Positions 1 to 6,072 of a DNA stretch of 7,439 nt are shown piece after piece. The stretch is from an uncultured Clostridium sp. (GTDB lineage Bacteria; Bacillota; Clostridia; TANB77; CAG-508): NCBI GenBank assembly GCA_900551615.1, contig URWN01000056.1, positions 1-7,439 of the forward strand, read 5' to 3'. The notes below the pieces were generated by a model, which saw only the letters and a list, made by a program, of their open reading frames with translations, ran no database searches and was not told the origin of the DNA. The first letter of the stretch is position 1, and every line of letters begins with the position of its first letter. Made by a program: the position numbers and the translations under genes.

Positions 1-131
1 TTTGCTTTATTTGCACTTTCAAATAATCCTGTATTGGTTAATGCTTGTATTGATATTGTTGCTAATATTAATAATATTATTATTGTTATTACTAATGCTA
101 CTAATGTAATCCCTCTTGATTCTTTTCTCAT
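1..131 (-). CDS. Pseudopilin-like secreted or surface protein, N-terminal fragment (runs off the left edge)
   Basis: Reading the minus strand from ATG at 131 gives 43 residues that start MRKESRGITLVALVIT and run through an Ile/Leu-rich helix to a polar stretch (TNTGLFESANKA). A short basic N-terminus, Gly-Ile-Thr-Leu and about 20 hydrophobic residues is the layout of a type IV prepilin or pseudopilin signal. The glutamate usual at +5 of mature pilins is replaced by Ala, as I recall for the 'GITLVALVIT' family of clostridial surface proteins. The start is fixed by GGGAGG at 141-146, nine bases upstream. Two promoter-like sites lie just upstream and the gene diverges from an XRE regulator. The C-terminal domain, and so the function, is outside the window. 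An ordinary membrane-anchored protein is the alternative. Confidence 0.72.
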   Translation of the reverse strand, partial: MRKESRGITLVALVITIIILLILATISIQALTNTGLFESANKA

Positions 132-162
132 CAAATATTTCCTCCCTATCTTTTGTATTTTT

Positions 163-191
163 ATATTACAAATAGTGTCTTTATTTGTCAC
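163..191 (-). promoter_or_regulatory. Second, weaker promoter-like site P2 for the pseudopilin-like gene
   Basis: On the minus strand GTGACA (186-191) and TAATAT (163-168) are separated by 17 bases, so this resembles a second vegetative promoter about 35 bases downstream of P1. Its -35 box lies inside the other copy of the 19-bp direct repeat, in the same relative place as in P1. It may be a real tandem promoter. It may also be a by-product of the repeat acting as an operator just downstream of the P1 start. Confidence 0.4.
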
Positions 192-225
192 CTTTAATTA
201 TAAGTTATAGTGTCGTTAAATGTCA
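172..225. repeat. Pair of 19-bp direct repeats, probable operators
   Basis: ATAGTGTCTTTATTTGTCA (172-190) and ATAGTGTCGTTAAATGTCA (207-225) agree at 16 of 19 positions. Each contains two TGTC words ten bases apart, one helical turn, at 176, 186, 211 and 221. A protein could therefore contact the same DNA face at each copy. The repeats overlap both promoter-like sites of the leftward gene and lie upstream of the rightward XRE gene, which is the expected place for an operator controlling one or both. Binding by the XRE protein is inferred from position. Confidence 0.55.
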
Positions 226-226
226 A
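197..226 (-). promoter_or_regulatory. Strong sigma-A type promoter P1 for the pseudopilin-like gene
   Basis: On the minus strand TTGACA (221-226) and TATAAT (197-202) are separated by 18 bases, a perfect match to both vegetative promoter boxes. Transcription would begin near 190 and read into the gene starting at 131. The -35 box and the spacer are covered by one copy of a 19-bp direct repeat, so a repressor bound there would block the promoter. Seen by eye only; the start site is inferred. Confidence 0.66.
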
Positions 227-293
227 TATATTTTTCACTAATTTTATGAAATAATTTAAAAGAAAATTTTAATAATTATTAAGGTGATCTGAC

Positions 294-500
294 ATGATAA
301 AAGAAAAAAGAAAACTAAAAAATTTAACTCAAGAAGAAATGGCTGAAAAGCTTGGTATATCTTTAAGGCAATATGTTAGAATAGACAACGAAAAAGCATT
401 TCCAAGAAGAGATATACTTAAAAAAATAATTAAAGAATTAAATTTAACAAATGAAGAAATTGGAGAATATATAAAAACAATAACTGATTATTCAGCATAA
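294..500 (+). CDS. Small XRE-family (Cro/C1-type) helix-turn-helix regulator
   Basis: The 68-residue protein is little more than one HTH_3 domain. Residues 8-30 (LKNLTQEEMAEKLGISLRQYVRI) give the first three helices, with Gln-Glu-Glu at the start of helix 2 and GISLRQY leading into the recognition helix. Residues 36-60 form the remaining helices. There is no sensor or oligomerisation domain, so it resembles small phage-type or element-type repressors. The ATG at 294 is supported by AAGGTGATC (281-289), which matches the 16S rRNA 3' end, four bases upstream. It is divergent from the pseudopilin-like gene and faces the tandem TGTC repeats, so it is a plausible local repressor. I found no convincing promoter of its own. 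The target is inferred. Confidence 0.85.
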   Translation: MIKEKRKLKNLTQEEMAEKLGISLRQYVRIDNEKAFPRRDILKKIIKELNLTNEEIGEYIKTITDYSA

Positions 501-533
501 ATCATAGAACTTATATGTTTAATTAAATTTTCA

Positions 534-579
534 AAAATGTGTATAATAATAAATCATATTATACACATTTTCATTTTTT
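534..579. terminator. Bidirectional intrinsic terminator between the XRE gene and spoIIIAH
   Basis: AAAATGTGTATAATA (534-548) and TATTATACACATTTT (557-571) form a perfect 15-bp stem with an 8-base loop. A T-run follows at 574-579 for the plus strand, and the minus strand ends its stem in five Ts. The hairpin lies between two convergent genes, so it probably ends both the XRE transcript and the spoIIIA transcript. The stem is AT-rich, which makes it weaker than a typical terminator. Confidence 0.75.
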
Positions 580-594
580 ATAACACTTCTACTA

Positions 595-1320
595 TTACTT
601 ATTAGAAATATGTATATTTTCAACTTTTGTATTCATCTCTCTCGAAATAATATTTTGAATTTGTGCAACTTTTTCTGTATTTAATTGATCATCTCTAACA
701 ATTATACTTACACTATCACCATTTACAAAAATCACTACATTTTCAAATCCTTTTGTCTTTATCAAATTTTCACAAATCATAATACTATTTTTTATATCAT
801 TTATCTTTTTTATTTCTTCCGTTGCTGATTGTTTTTGAGTTTCTAATGAATTACTACTATTTAAAATTTTCTCATATGTCTCTAAAATTTGAGAATACAT
901 TGTATCTCTTTCTAATCTTGAAGTTGTAAAATAATCATCATTAGTCTTACCACTACTACTTGTCTCTACTGTCTCTCCACCTTGTTTATTATCCTCATTT
1001 TGATTTTCTTCACTATTTTCATTCTTAGCTACATTCGTTGAATTTTCATTATTAGAATTATTATTTTCTTCATTAGCTTTTTCTGTATTTGTCTCTGTAC
1101 TTACACTTTCATTACTTTTAACATCATTTTCTGAAACTACATTACTACTAACCAATTGAGCATCTCCAATATTAGCCATCTTTTCAAGTTCTTCTTCTGA
1201 ACTTGCTGTTTGCACAGCACTTTTTAAATCTCCATTAGTAGTAAAATTTAAATAACCAGCAACAACTAACATTAATGCTATAACATAAATAACCACTTGA
1301 TTTTTCTTTATTAGCCTCAT
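595..1320 (-). CDS. spoIIIAH: Stage III sporulation protein AH (SpoIIIAH)
   Basis: SpoIIIAH is the mother-cell protein whose extracellular YscJ/FliF-like domain binds forespore SpoIIQ and builds the channel crossing the two membranes around the engulfed forespore. This 241-residue protein has a basic N-terminus, one membrane helix at about 8-26, a long linker and a C-terminal ring-building domain at about 129-238 (coiled LETQKQSATEEIKKIND, then GFENVVIFVNGDSVSIIV). The linker at about 58-125 is almost entirely Asn, Glu, Ser, Thr and Lys. This makes the protein somewhat longer than the roughly 218-residue Bacillus subtilis form as I remember it. AAAGGAGT at 1327-1334 supports the ATG. It is the last gene of the cluster, 29 bases after spoIIIAG and just before a terminator. 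Confidence 0.95.
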   Translation of the reverse strand: MRLIKKNQVVIYVIALMLVVAGYLNFTTNGDLKSAVQTASSEEELEKMANIGDAQLVSSNVVSENDVKSNESVSTETNTEKANEENNNSNNENSTNVAKNENSEENQNEDNKQGGETVETSSSGKTNDDYFTTSRLERDTMYSQILETYEKILNSSNSLETQKQSATEEIKKINDIKNSIMICENLIKTKGFENVVIFVNGDSVSIIVRDDQLNTEKVAQIQNIISREMNTKVENIHISNK

Positions 1321-1349
1321 AAACGTACTCCTTTCATTTATTTATAAAA

Positions 1350-1979
1350 TTAAACAGACATTGTAAATACTTGAATTTTATGTGTTGCCAAACCTGTTGC
1401 TGCTTCTACTGCTTGAATAATACTTGTTTTAACATTTATATCACCTGCACCTTTTGCAGTAATAATTGCACCTTCTATTTTAGGTTCAACAGTTTTTTGG
1501 ACAATAGGTGTTTTGGTTCCATTTTGTTCCTGATAAATAACTTCTTTTTGTGAATCAGTTTGTTCTACTTTTCTAGTTCCACCTGTTTTATCTGTCTCTT
1601 CAGTTGTACTCGTTTTAGAGTTTTCATTATACATTGCAACTGTTTCTGAAGATTCTGAATAATTAATAAAAACTTTTACACTTCCAACGCCCTCTATTTT
1701 AGAAAGTATATCTTCTAATTTTTCTTCTAGGCTTATACTTTCAGTATTATTATATTGGCTTGATGCTAAAGTTTGATTGTTATTTGTTGTTGCAAGTTGT
1801 TTTCCTGCTGAGTTTGTTACTTTTTTATTTGAACTTTTGTCTCCACTCCAAACATAATTTATTATAACTACTGTAATTATTAAAATAATTACTAAAAACA
1901 CTAAATTTTCTATTTTTCTCTTATTATTACCTTGTTCTTCACTATTTCCAACAATCTTTTTCAACTTATCTTTAAACAT
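1350..1979 (-). CDS. spoIIIAG: Stage III sporulation protein AG (SpoIIIAG)
   Basis: SpoIIIAG forms the large ring of the SpoIIIA-SpoIIQ complex in the space between mother cell and forespore. The 209-residue protein has a basic cytoplasmic tail, a membrane helix at about 26-44, a polar linker to about 80, and a ring-building fold split in two. The first half is at 84-107 (LEEKLEDILSKIEGVGSVKV) and the second at 166-206 (PKIEGAIITAKGAGD, then IIQAVEAATGLATHKIQVF). Between them, residues 108-165 form the Ser/Thr/Glu-rich insertion that in this family makes a beta-barrel. PKIEGAII is typical of SpoIIIAG. The start at 1979 overlaps the end of spoIIIAF by 19 bases, suggesting coupled translation. 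Confidence 0.95.
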   Translation of the reverse strand: MFKDKLKKIVGNSEEQGNNKRKIENLVFLVIILIITVVIINYVWSGDKSSNKKVTNSAGKQLATTNNNQTLASSQYNNTESISLEEKLEDILSKIEGVGSVKVFINYSESSETVAMYNENSKTSTTEETDKTGGTRKVEQTDSQKEVIYQEQNGTKTPIVQKTVEPKIEGAIITAKGAGDINVKTSIIQAVEAATGLATHKIQVFTMSV

Positions 1980-2629
1980 TCTTCACTCACCCCATATTCT
2001 TTTTTTAATAATTTTTTTACTTTATTGATGTCTGCTTTGGTTATATTTTGATTTTGTTTATTTTCTTCGCCTTGCGTATTTTCAGTTATTTTATTATCTG
2101 ATACTCCAATTTCCACTTTTTGAATTTTTTGTATTTCACTAACTAATGCGTTTTCTATTGTATCTGTCGAATTTATAGAATTATCATCAGCTAAATTTGT
2201 ATCTTCTTCTGTCAGTTTTTCTTTCAATTTTAAAGTTATTAATTCTATTCCTGTATCATTATCAGATATATGTGCATTAACATTGCAATTTTCTACTTCA
2301 TATCCTTCATCATTTACCTTTTGTATAATATCTTTTTCTAGTTTTTGTTTATACAGTTCATTCAATCTATTATCCATAGAAGTTTGGTCCATTTTGTCAG
2401 CCACTTCTGATGTTTGTACCGTATACTGTCCATATAAATTTTCCACATCAACTTTTAATTTGTCTTTATTTTCTACAAATGGTGCTATTATGCTAAATAA
2501 TACGTATAACCCCATAACCATTTTAATGTATTTTTTAGTTTTGTTATTTGGTAATAACATTTCTAATATAGAAACTACAATTAATGCTAAGCATAAGTTT
2601 TTAACCCATGAACTTAAGAAATTTACCAC
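1961..2629 (-). CDS. spoIIIAF: Stage III sporulation protein AF (SpoIIIAF)
   Basis: SpoIIIAF is a mother-cell membrane protein of the SpoIIIA channel with two N-terminal helices and an extracellular ring-building domain. The sequence shows the family opening: FLSSWVKNLCLALIVVSILEMLLP, a short polar turn (NNKTKKYIKMVMG), then LYVLFSIIAPFV. An acidic, helical C-terminal region follows. I choose GTG at 2629 (222 residues) over GTG at 2638. AGGTGAT (2634-2640) lies four bases ahead of 2629, and the N-terminus then aligns as MVNFLSSW with the start MSFLTEW that I recall for the Bacillus protein. The longer reading would abut the stop of spoIIIAE directly (2639-2641). The 3' end overlaps spoIIIAG. 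Confidence 0.92.
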   Translation of the reverse strand: MVNFLSSWVKNLCLALIVVSILEMLLPNNKTKKYIKMVMGLYVLFSIIAPFVENKDKLKVDVENLYGQYTVQTSEVADKMDQTSMDNRLNELYKQKLEKDIIQKVNDEGYEVENCNVNAHISDNDTGIELITLKLKEKLTEEDTNLADDNSINSTDTIENALVSEIQKIQKVEIGVSDNKITENTQGEENKQNQNITKADINKVKKLLKKEYGVSEECLKIS

Positions 2630-2633
2630 ATAT

Positions 2634-2640
2634 ATCACCT
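2634..2640 (-). promoter_or_regulatory. Ribosome binding site that decides the spoIIIAF start
   Basis: On the minus strand AGGTGAT is complementary to the 16S rRNA 3' end and lies four bases before GTG at 2629. The same element and spacing precede the XRE gene ATG at 294. The site overlaps the earlier in-frame GTG at 2638 and the spoIIIAE stop codon, so it cannot serve the earlier start. Confidence 0.6.
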
Positions 2641-3832
2641 ACCTAAACATCATACCTGTGTTAGACATTTTTATTAATAATGTTGTCCCAATTATTACCA
2701 TAAACATAATTGACACTAAAATAGCAAGTAGTATTTTAAAAATATCAGCTATTTCGTCTAACAGTTTTACAATTTTGTCATCTGCTATAACCTCACTAAC
2801 ACTTGCTACAAGCTTATACGAAAATGTCAAAACTGTTAATTTCAAAATTGGTAAAATGCATATGCCTATTATAATAATTACTCCAACAAAACCAACTGCA
2901 TTTTTTAAAATAACTCCACATCCTAATACACTGTCAACTACATCTCCCAAAATCTTTCCAACTACTGGAACTGCCGAACTAACTATAGCCTTTGCTGTTT
3001 TTGCAGTAATTCCATCAACAGAACTTGAAAGTGTTCCTTCCAAAGAAACAACACCTACAAATATTGTTAATATTGTTCCTAAAAGCCATACTGTAGAAGA
3101 CTTTAAAAATTTTGATATTTTGTTTATTTGCACTCTATCAGAAATTTTTGAAATGATACTTATTGATGTTATTATCAATATTACAGGAATTAATATGTCT
3201 TGTATCAAATTTCCTATAAAGTTTATCATAAATAGAATTATTGGTTCTAATATACTTGTTGTTGTTATACTTCCTGTATATACCATGAGTGAAATTAAAA
3301 CAGGTATAAGTGTATTCATAAATCCTATTAGATTTGTTGTAGTCTCTTTTACCAAATTTATTATGTCTGAAAAGTTTCCCATAATTATTGTTATAATCGC
3401 TATATATTGAACATAATAAATTAATTTTGATACACTATCATTTTCAAGGCTTTCACTTATTGATTTTAAAATACTATGTATAATTATTATTGCTAAAATA
3501 CACGCTAAACTCTTTATTCCTGTTTGTACTTCATTGCCTAGTTTATTTAATATTTTCTTGTATATAGTTGTGTTGTCTATTTCTCCTTTAATTGCAGAAT
3601 TGAGTATTTCTCCTATATCTATATCATCAAAAAAATTTCCTGTATATTGTTTAGAATTTTGTATAAATGAACTTATTCCAAACATTTCCTCTTGGTTTGA
3701 AATTTCGTTTTCATCTATTTGTACTGTATTATTGCTAATTTGACTTTCCATCTTTGAATATGTTGGAAATATAAACACTAATGTAAGAGCTATAATAATT
3801 ATTTTTGATATTTTTTTCTTTTGTTTATTCAC
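2639..3832 (-). CDS. spoIIIAE: Stage III sporulation protein AE (SpoIIIAE)
   Basis: SpoIIIAE is the large polytopic membrane protein of the SpoIIIA apparatus in the mother-cell membrane and may form an export-channel-like element. The 397-residue length is close to the roughly 399 I recall for Bacillus. After a signal-like helix at about 8-26 and a polar segment containing GISSFIQNSKQY, hydrophobic helices lie near 107-125, 138-158, 167-187, 193-226, 246-264, 311-331 and 363-386. Family hallmarks include LIGFMNTLIPVLISLMVYTG, VVSLEGTLSSSVDGITAKTAKAIVSSAVPVVG and CGVILKNAVG. The start is GTG at 3832, supported by AGGAGGT at 3842-3848 with nine-base spacing. A nearby ATG is out of frame. The stop is followed directly by the spoIIIAF start region. 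Confidence 0.96.
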   Translation of the reverse strand: MNKQKKKISKIIIIALTLVFIFPTYSKMESQISNNTVQIDENEISNQEEMFGISSFIQNSKQYTGNFFDDIDIGEILNSAIKGEIDNTTIYKKILNKLGNEVQTGIKSLACILAIIIIHSILKSISESLENDSVSKLIYYVQYIAIITIIMGNFSDIINLVKETTTNLIGFMNTLIPVLISLMVYTGSITTTSILEPIILFMINFIGNLIQDILIPVILIITSISIISKISDRVQINKISKFLKSSTVWLLGTILTIFVGVVSLEGTLSSSVDGITAKTAKAIVSSAVPVVGKILGDVVDSVLGCGVILKNAVGFVGVIIIIGICILPILKLTVLTFSYKLVASVSEVIADDKIVKLLDEIADIFKILLAILVSIMFMVIIGTTLLIKMSNTGMMFR

Positions 3833-3901
3833 ATTTGCCTTACCTCCTAATATTTTATTTGAGCACTTGTCCTTTTATAGCAATCAACCTAAAAGCACTA
3901 G

Positions 3902-4288
3902 CTAGGGTAATATTTTTAAGATAATTTCTAATAAACTTGAAATTATTGGTACTGACATAGAAATAATTATAATTTTGCTACCTATTTCTATTTTACTTGC
4001 TATTGCAGCTTCGCCTGAATCTTTACATACACTAATAGCAAACTCTGATAAAAACGCTATTCCAGTAATTTTTATCAGTAATGCTATAAATTGCGTATTT
4101 ATAGAAAATTTGTCTTGTATAGATTCTATTAAGTTTATTATTCCTGTCAGCCTATCCATTACAAGAAATAATATTAATATTCCTGTTAATATACTTATAA
4201 ATATTGCATATTCTGGTTTATATTGTTTTAACATTATTATTATAATTAAAGCAATTAAAGCAATTCCTATTATTTTAATAATTTCCAT
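3902..4288 (-). CDS. spoIIIAD: Stage III sporulation protein AD (SpoIIIAD)
   Basis: SpoIIIAD is a small polytopic membrane component of the mother-cell SpoIIIA complex, related in fold to SpoIIIAC. The 128 residues contain an N-terminal helix (IIKIIGIALIALIIIIML) followed by KQYKPEYAIFISI, a second helix near 30-48, and the conserved stretch ALLIKITGIAFLSEFA, then VCKDSGEAAIASKIEIGSKIIII. DSGEAAIASKIE is the strongest family signature. A last helix ends in LLEIILKILP. The ATG at 4288 is preceded by a GGATGG-type ribosome site at 4296-4301. It follows spoIIIAC by 29 bases. The 69-base gap to spoIIIAE is the longest between adjacent genes from AC to AH and holds only the spoIIIAE ribosome binding site as far as I can see. 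Confidence 0.95.
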   Translation of the reverse strand: MEIIKIIGIALIALIIIIMLKQYKPEYAIFISILTGILILFLVMDRLTGIINLIESIQDKFSINTQFIALLIKITGIAFLSEFAISVCKDSGEAAIASKIEIGSKIIIISMSVPIISSLLEIILKILP

Positions 4289-4317
4289 TAATTTTCCATC
4301 CTTGTTAAAATTCTTTT

Positions 4318-4512
4318 TTATAAATTGAATAATGTTCGCACAGTGTCAAATAATCCACTTATTTCTTTAATTACCATTGTTAATACAATAACTAAACCAG
4401 CAAGTGTTGTCATCATAGCTTGGTCCTCTCTACCCGCTCTTACTAATACTTGATATAAAACTGCTACTAAAATTCCTATTGCAGCTATTTTAAATAACAA
4501 ATCTATACTCAT
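4318..4512 (-). CDS. spoIIIAC: Stage III sporulation protein AC (SpoIIIAC)
   Basis: SpoIIIAC is a tiny two-helix membrane protein of the SpoIIIA complex. From ATG at 4512 the product is 64 residues: MSIDLLFKIAAIGILVAVLY, then QVLVRAGREDQAMMTTLAGLVIVLTMVIKEISGLFDTVRTLF. The first helix, the polar loop AGREDQA and the second helix are all family-typical, and the length is near the roughly 68 I recall for Bacillus. The reading frame stays open to an ATG at 4578, but those 22 extra residues would be translated from an interspersed hairpin repeat and lie upstream of the ribosome binding site at 4519-4525. I reject the longer start. Confidence 0.95.
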   Translation of the reverse strand: MSIDLLFKIAAIGILVAVLYQVLVRAGREDQAMMTTLAGLVIVLTMVIKEISGLFDTVRTLFNL

Positions 4513-4518
4513 ATAAAA

Positions 4519-4525
4519 CTCCCCC
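4519..4525 (-). promoter_or_regulatory. Ribosome binding site that fixes the short spoIIIAC start
   Basis: The minus strand reads GGGGGAG here, six bases before ATG at 4512. It identifies the family-length start and excludes the upstream in-frame ATG at 4578. It is only about 11 bases downstream of the nearer arm of the hairpin repeat. Confidence 0.6.
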
Positions 4526-4536
4526 TTTTCATACCT

Positions 4537-4600
4537 CGGTTCCTTTGGGACAAAAATGTCAAAAAAGAAAATGTCCAAAAAGAACCGTCCCTAATGGACA
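4537..4600. repeat. Interspersed hairpin repeat of the GGGACGGTTC type between spoIIIAB and spoIIIAC
   Basis: CGGTTCCTTTGGGACA (4537-4552) pairs with TGTCCAAAAAGAACCG (4572-4587) over 16 positions, with one G-U wobble and one mismatch. The far arm continues GTCCC, and a smaller GTCC/GGAC hairpin follows at 4587-4599. Local GC is above the surroundings. I recognise the 'agaaccgtccc' and 'gggacaaaaatgtc' wording as a dispersed palindromic repeat seen in many clostridial genomes, in my memory often near IS200-like/REP-associated transposases. No transposase is in the window. The unit ends one base short of the spoIIIAB stop and 11 bases before the spoIIIAC ribosome site, so it lies between the genes without cutting either frame. 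It could act as an RNA processing or attenuation hairpin inside the operon. Confidence 0.7.
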
Positions 4601-5111
4601 TCACATTAAAATAATTACAATTGCCATACCTATGCACATACCCAATTTTCTATATAATTTTTCATTTTTATTTTTTTCTTCTTGTGCATTTAATATTTGT
4701 TCTTCTAAAAATGTTTCGGTTACTTCTATTTGGCTTAGCTGTCCATCTACATCTGTTGTTCCGCAACAGTTTTGATAATGTTTTTATTGCCTGCTTGTCC
4801 TCTTTATTTATATTTCCAGAAAAACTATCTACTGCTTCTTCCCAAGCAATACTCGCCGAAGCATTTTCCATATTTGTAACTGATTTTAAGAACAATTGTG
4901 ATATATTTTTATTAGAATTTTCTGATATCTGTTTAAATATTTCTGGTATAGGTTCATATGTAAATTTAATTTTGGATTTAAATATGTTTAATGCATTTTT
5001 TATTTCTTCTAGTTCTTCAAGCCTAAGTCTATATTTTTGTGCTATATTTTTTCCTATTAATGTTACTATTAAAAACACACAAAAAAGCATACAATATTTA
5101 ATAAACTGCAT
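4601..5111 (-). CDS. spoIIIAB: Stage III sporulation protein AB (SpoIIIAB), C-terminus broken by a one-base insertion
   Basis: SpoIIIAB is a mother-cell membrane component of the SpoIIIA complex. From ATG at 5111 (AAGGAGAT at 5117-5124) there is a membrane helix at about 5-20, then KYRLRLEELEEIKNALNIFKSKI and YEPIPEIFKQI, all family-typical. The frame is normal to residue 116 (KTLSKLL), then turns into an Arg/Asn-rich tail that stops at 4668 (147 residues). Removing one base at 4763 restores LGTTDVDGQLSQIEVTETFL, a coiled stretch rich in Glu, Lys and Asn, and the closing helix GMCIGMAIVIILM, ending with TGA at 4601. That gives 169 residues, close to the roughly 171 I recall. The insertion sits in the loop of a small hairpin (CTGTTG/CAACAG, 4753-4769). 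It may be a sequencing error or a real lesion removing the second membrane helix. Confidence 0.9.
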
Positions 5112-5140
5112 TTTTTATCTCCTTGCATTTATTTTTTAAT

Positions 5141-5148
5141 ATTATATG
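5141..5148 (-). promoter_or_regulatory. Possible sigma-E -10 element ahead of spoIIIAB
   Basis: The minus strand reads CATATAAT in the 51-base gap before spoIIIAB, differing at one position from the mother-cell sigma-E -10 pattern CATACAnT. The spoIIIA operon of Bacillus is known to use sigma-E. I see no good -35 match upstream, where the end of the preceding gene lies, so this is tentative. If real, the leader would be only about 20-25 bases, and spoIIIAB would be the first gene of the sporulation transcript. Confidence 0.3.
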
Positions 5149-5162
5149 CTTTCAATTTTATT

Positions 5163-6047
5163 TTAGAACCATTTAAATGAATTTACTAAATTGTTTGTAT
5201 CTTCCTCTATTGTTTTTTCATCATCTAAATTAAAGCTATATGTTGTAATACATGCTAATTTGTCTCCATTTAAAATATAATAATAATATAAAATTTCTTG
5301 TGGTTTTTCACTATACAAAACTCTTACCTTTAATAAATCATATCCATTTGAGGTTGTTGTTATACTCATATTTACTGCATCTGCATTGTTTTCTGCTTTA
5401 TCTTCCATACTTTGAATATTTTGTTGTACTTTTGTTTTTATATCTTCTATATTATTTATTCCACTATCTTCTGCAACTGTATCATAATATATATTGATAC
5501 CTGCTGGATATGAAGAATAATCATCTTCTGACACTTCATTATTTGAGTCTACACTATTTAAGTTTGTGTTTGGTTTATTGTTAATATATTTATAAAAATT
5601 CCATTCTGTACTATAATTTGATGTTGTCTTAGTCCAACTTTTTTGAATTTCAAAACTTACATTTGAATCTTGATACTTTTCATTTGTAATCATTTTATCA
5701 GAAACAGACATTCCTATAGCTATTATAACTAAAATTATAAATATAATTAATGATATTTTTTGACTTTTTGTCATATTCTTGTTTGCTGATGTCTCATTTT
5801 CATTCTCTTCTGAGTAATAAAATTTTCCTTTATATTTTTTTATAATCCCTAATTGTTTTAAATAACTAAATGAATATTTTGCTTTTCTTTTGTCTTCTAT
5901 TTCTGCTATAACTTCTTCTTTTAACATTGCTTTATCTGGTGTTATTGCTCCATATTTTTTAAAAATTGGTTTTATTAATTCTATTGTTGCCTCTTTTATT
6001 TCTGTCATATAATTTTTCTTTTTTTCTTTTACAATTTTATTTTTCAT
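5163..6047 (-). CDS. Unrecognised single-pass membrane protein with a winged-helix-like N-terminus
   Basis: I do not recognise this 294-residue protein. Residues 14-79 look like a small winged-helix fold: TEIKEATIELIKPIFKKYG, then KEEVIAEIEDKR and LKQLGIIKKYKGKFYY, the last resembling a recognition helix and wing. A Glu/Asn-rich linker leads to one membrane helix at about 98-115 (ISLIIFIILVIIAIGMSV). The outer domain opens SNVSFEIQKSWTKTTSNYS and ends in TYSFNLDDEKTIEEDTNNLVNSFKWF, similar in feel to PsbP-like or lipoprotein beta folds. I choose ATG at 6047 because AGGGATGG (6055-6062) precedes it; the frame opens at 6083, overlapping mntP. It occupies the place where spoIIIAA would stand. 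A membrane-bound regulator sensing the cell surface is possible but unproven. Confidence 0.7.
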   Translation of the reverse strand: MKNKIVKEKKKNYMTEIKEATIELIKPIFKKYGAITPDKAMLKEEVIAEIEDKRKAKYSFSYLKQLGIIKKYKGKFYYSEENENETSANKNMTKSQKISLIIFIILVIIAIGMSVSDKMITNEKYQDSNVSFEIQKSWTKTTSNYSTEWNFYKYINNKPNTNLNSVDSNNEVSEDDYSSYPAGINIYYDTVAEDSGINNIEDIKTKVQQNIQSMEDKAENNADAVNMSITTTSNGYDLLKVRVLYSEKPQEILYYYYILNGDKLACITTYSFNLDDEKTIEEDTNNLVNSFKWF

Positions 6048-6072
6048 TTTATTTCCATCCCTTTTTAATTTA

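Noticed and set aside
229..281. Promoter for the XRE gene
   Set aside because: Several AT-rich -10 look-alikes occur, but none has a -35 at acceptable spacing, so I did not list one.
2283..3410. A 375-codon open frame on the plus strand
   Set aside because: It is the antisense shadow of spoIIIAF and spoIIIAE, which match their families along their whole length. It lacks a ribosome site and has low-complexity composition.
3833..3901. Hidden small gene or attenuator in the 69-base spoIIIAD-AE gap
   Set aside because: Only a bulged CTTTTAG/CTATAAAAG pairing and the spoIIIAE ribosome site are present, with no convincing reading frame or terminator.
4513..4578. A 22-residue N-terminal extension of SpoIIIAC
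   Set aside because: It would be translated from the interspersed hairpin repeat and lies upstream of the GGGGGAG ribosome site. The short start gives family length.
4755..4770. Programmed ribosomal frameshifting in spoIIIAB
   Set aside because: There is no slippery heptamer or stimulatory pseudoknot at the shift, and I know of no programmed shift in this family. A point insertion or consensus error is simpler.
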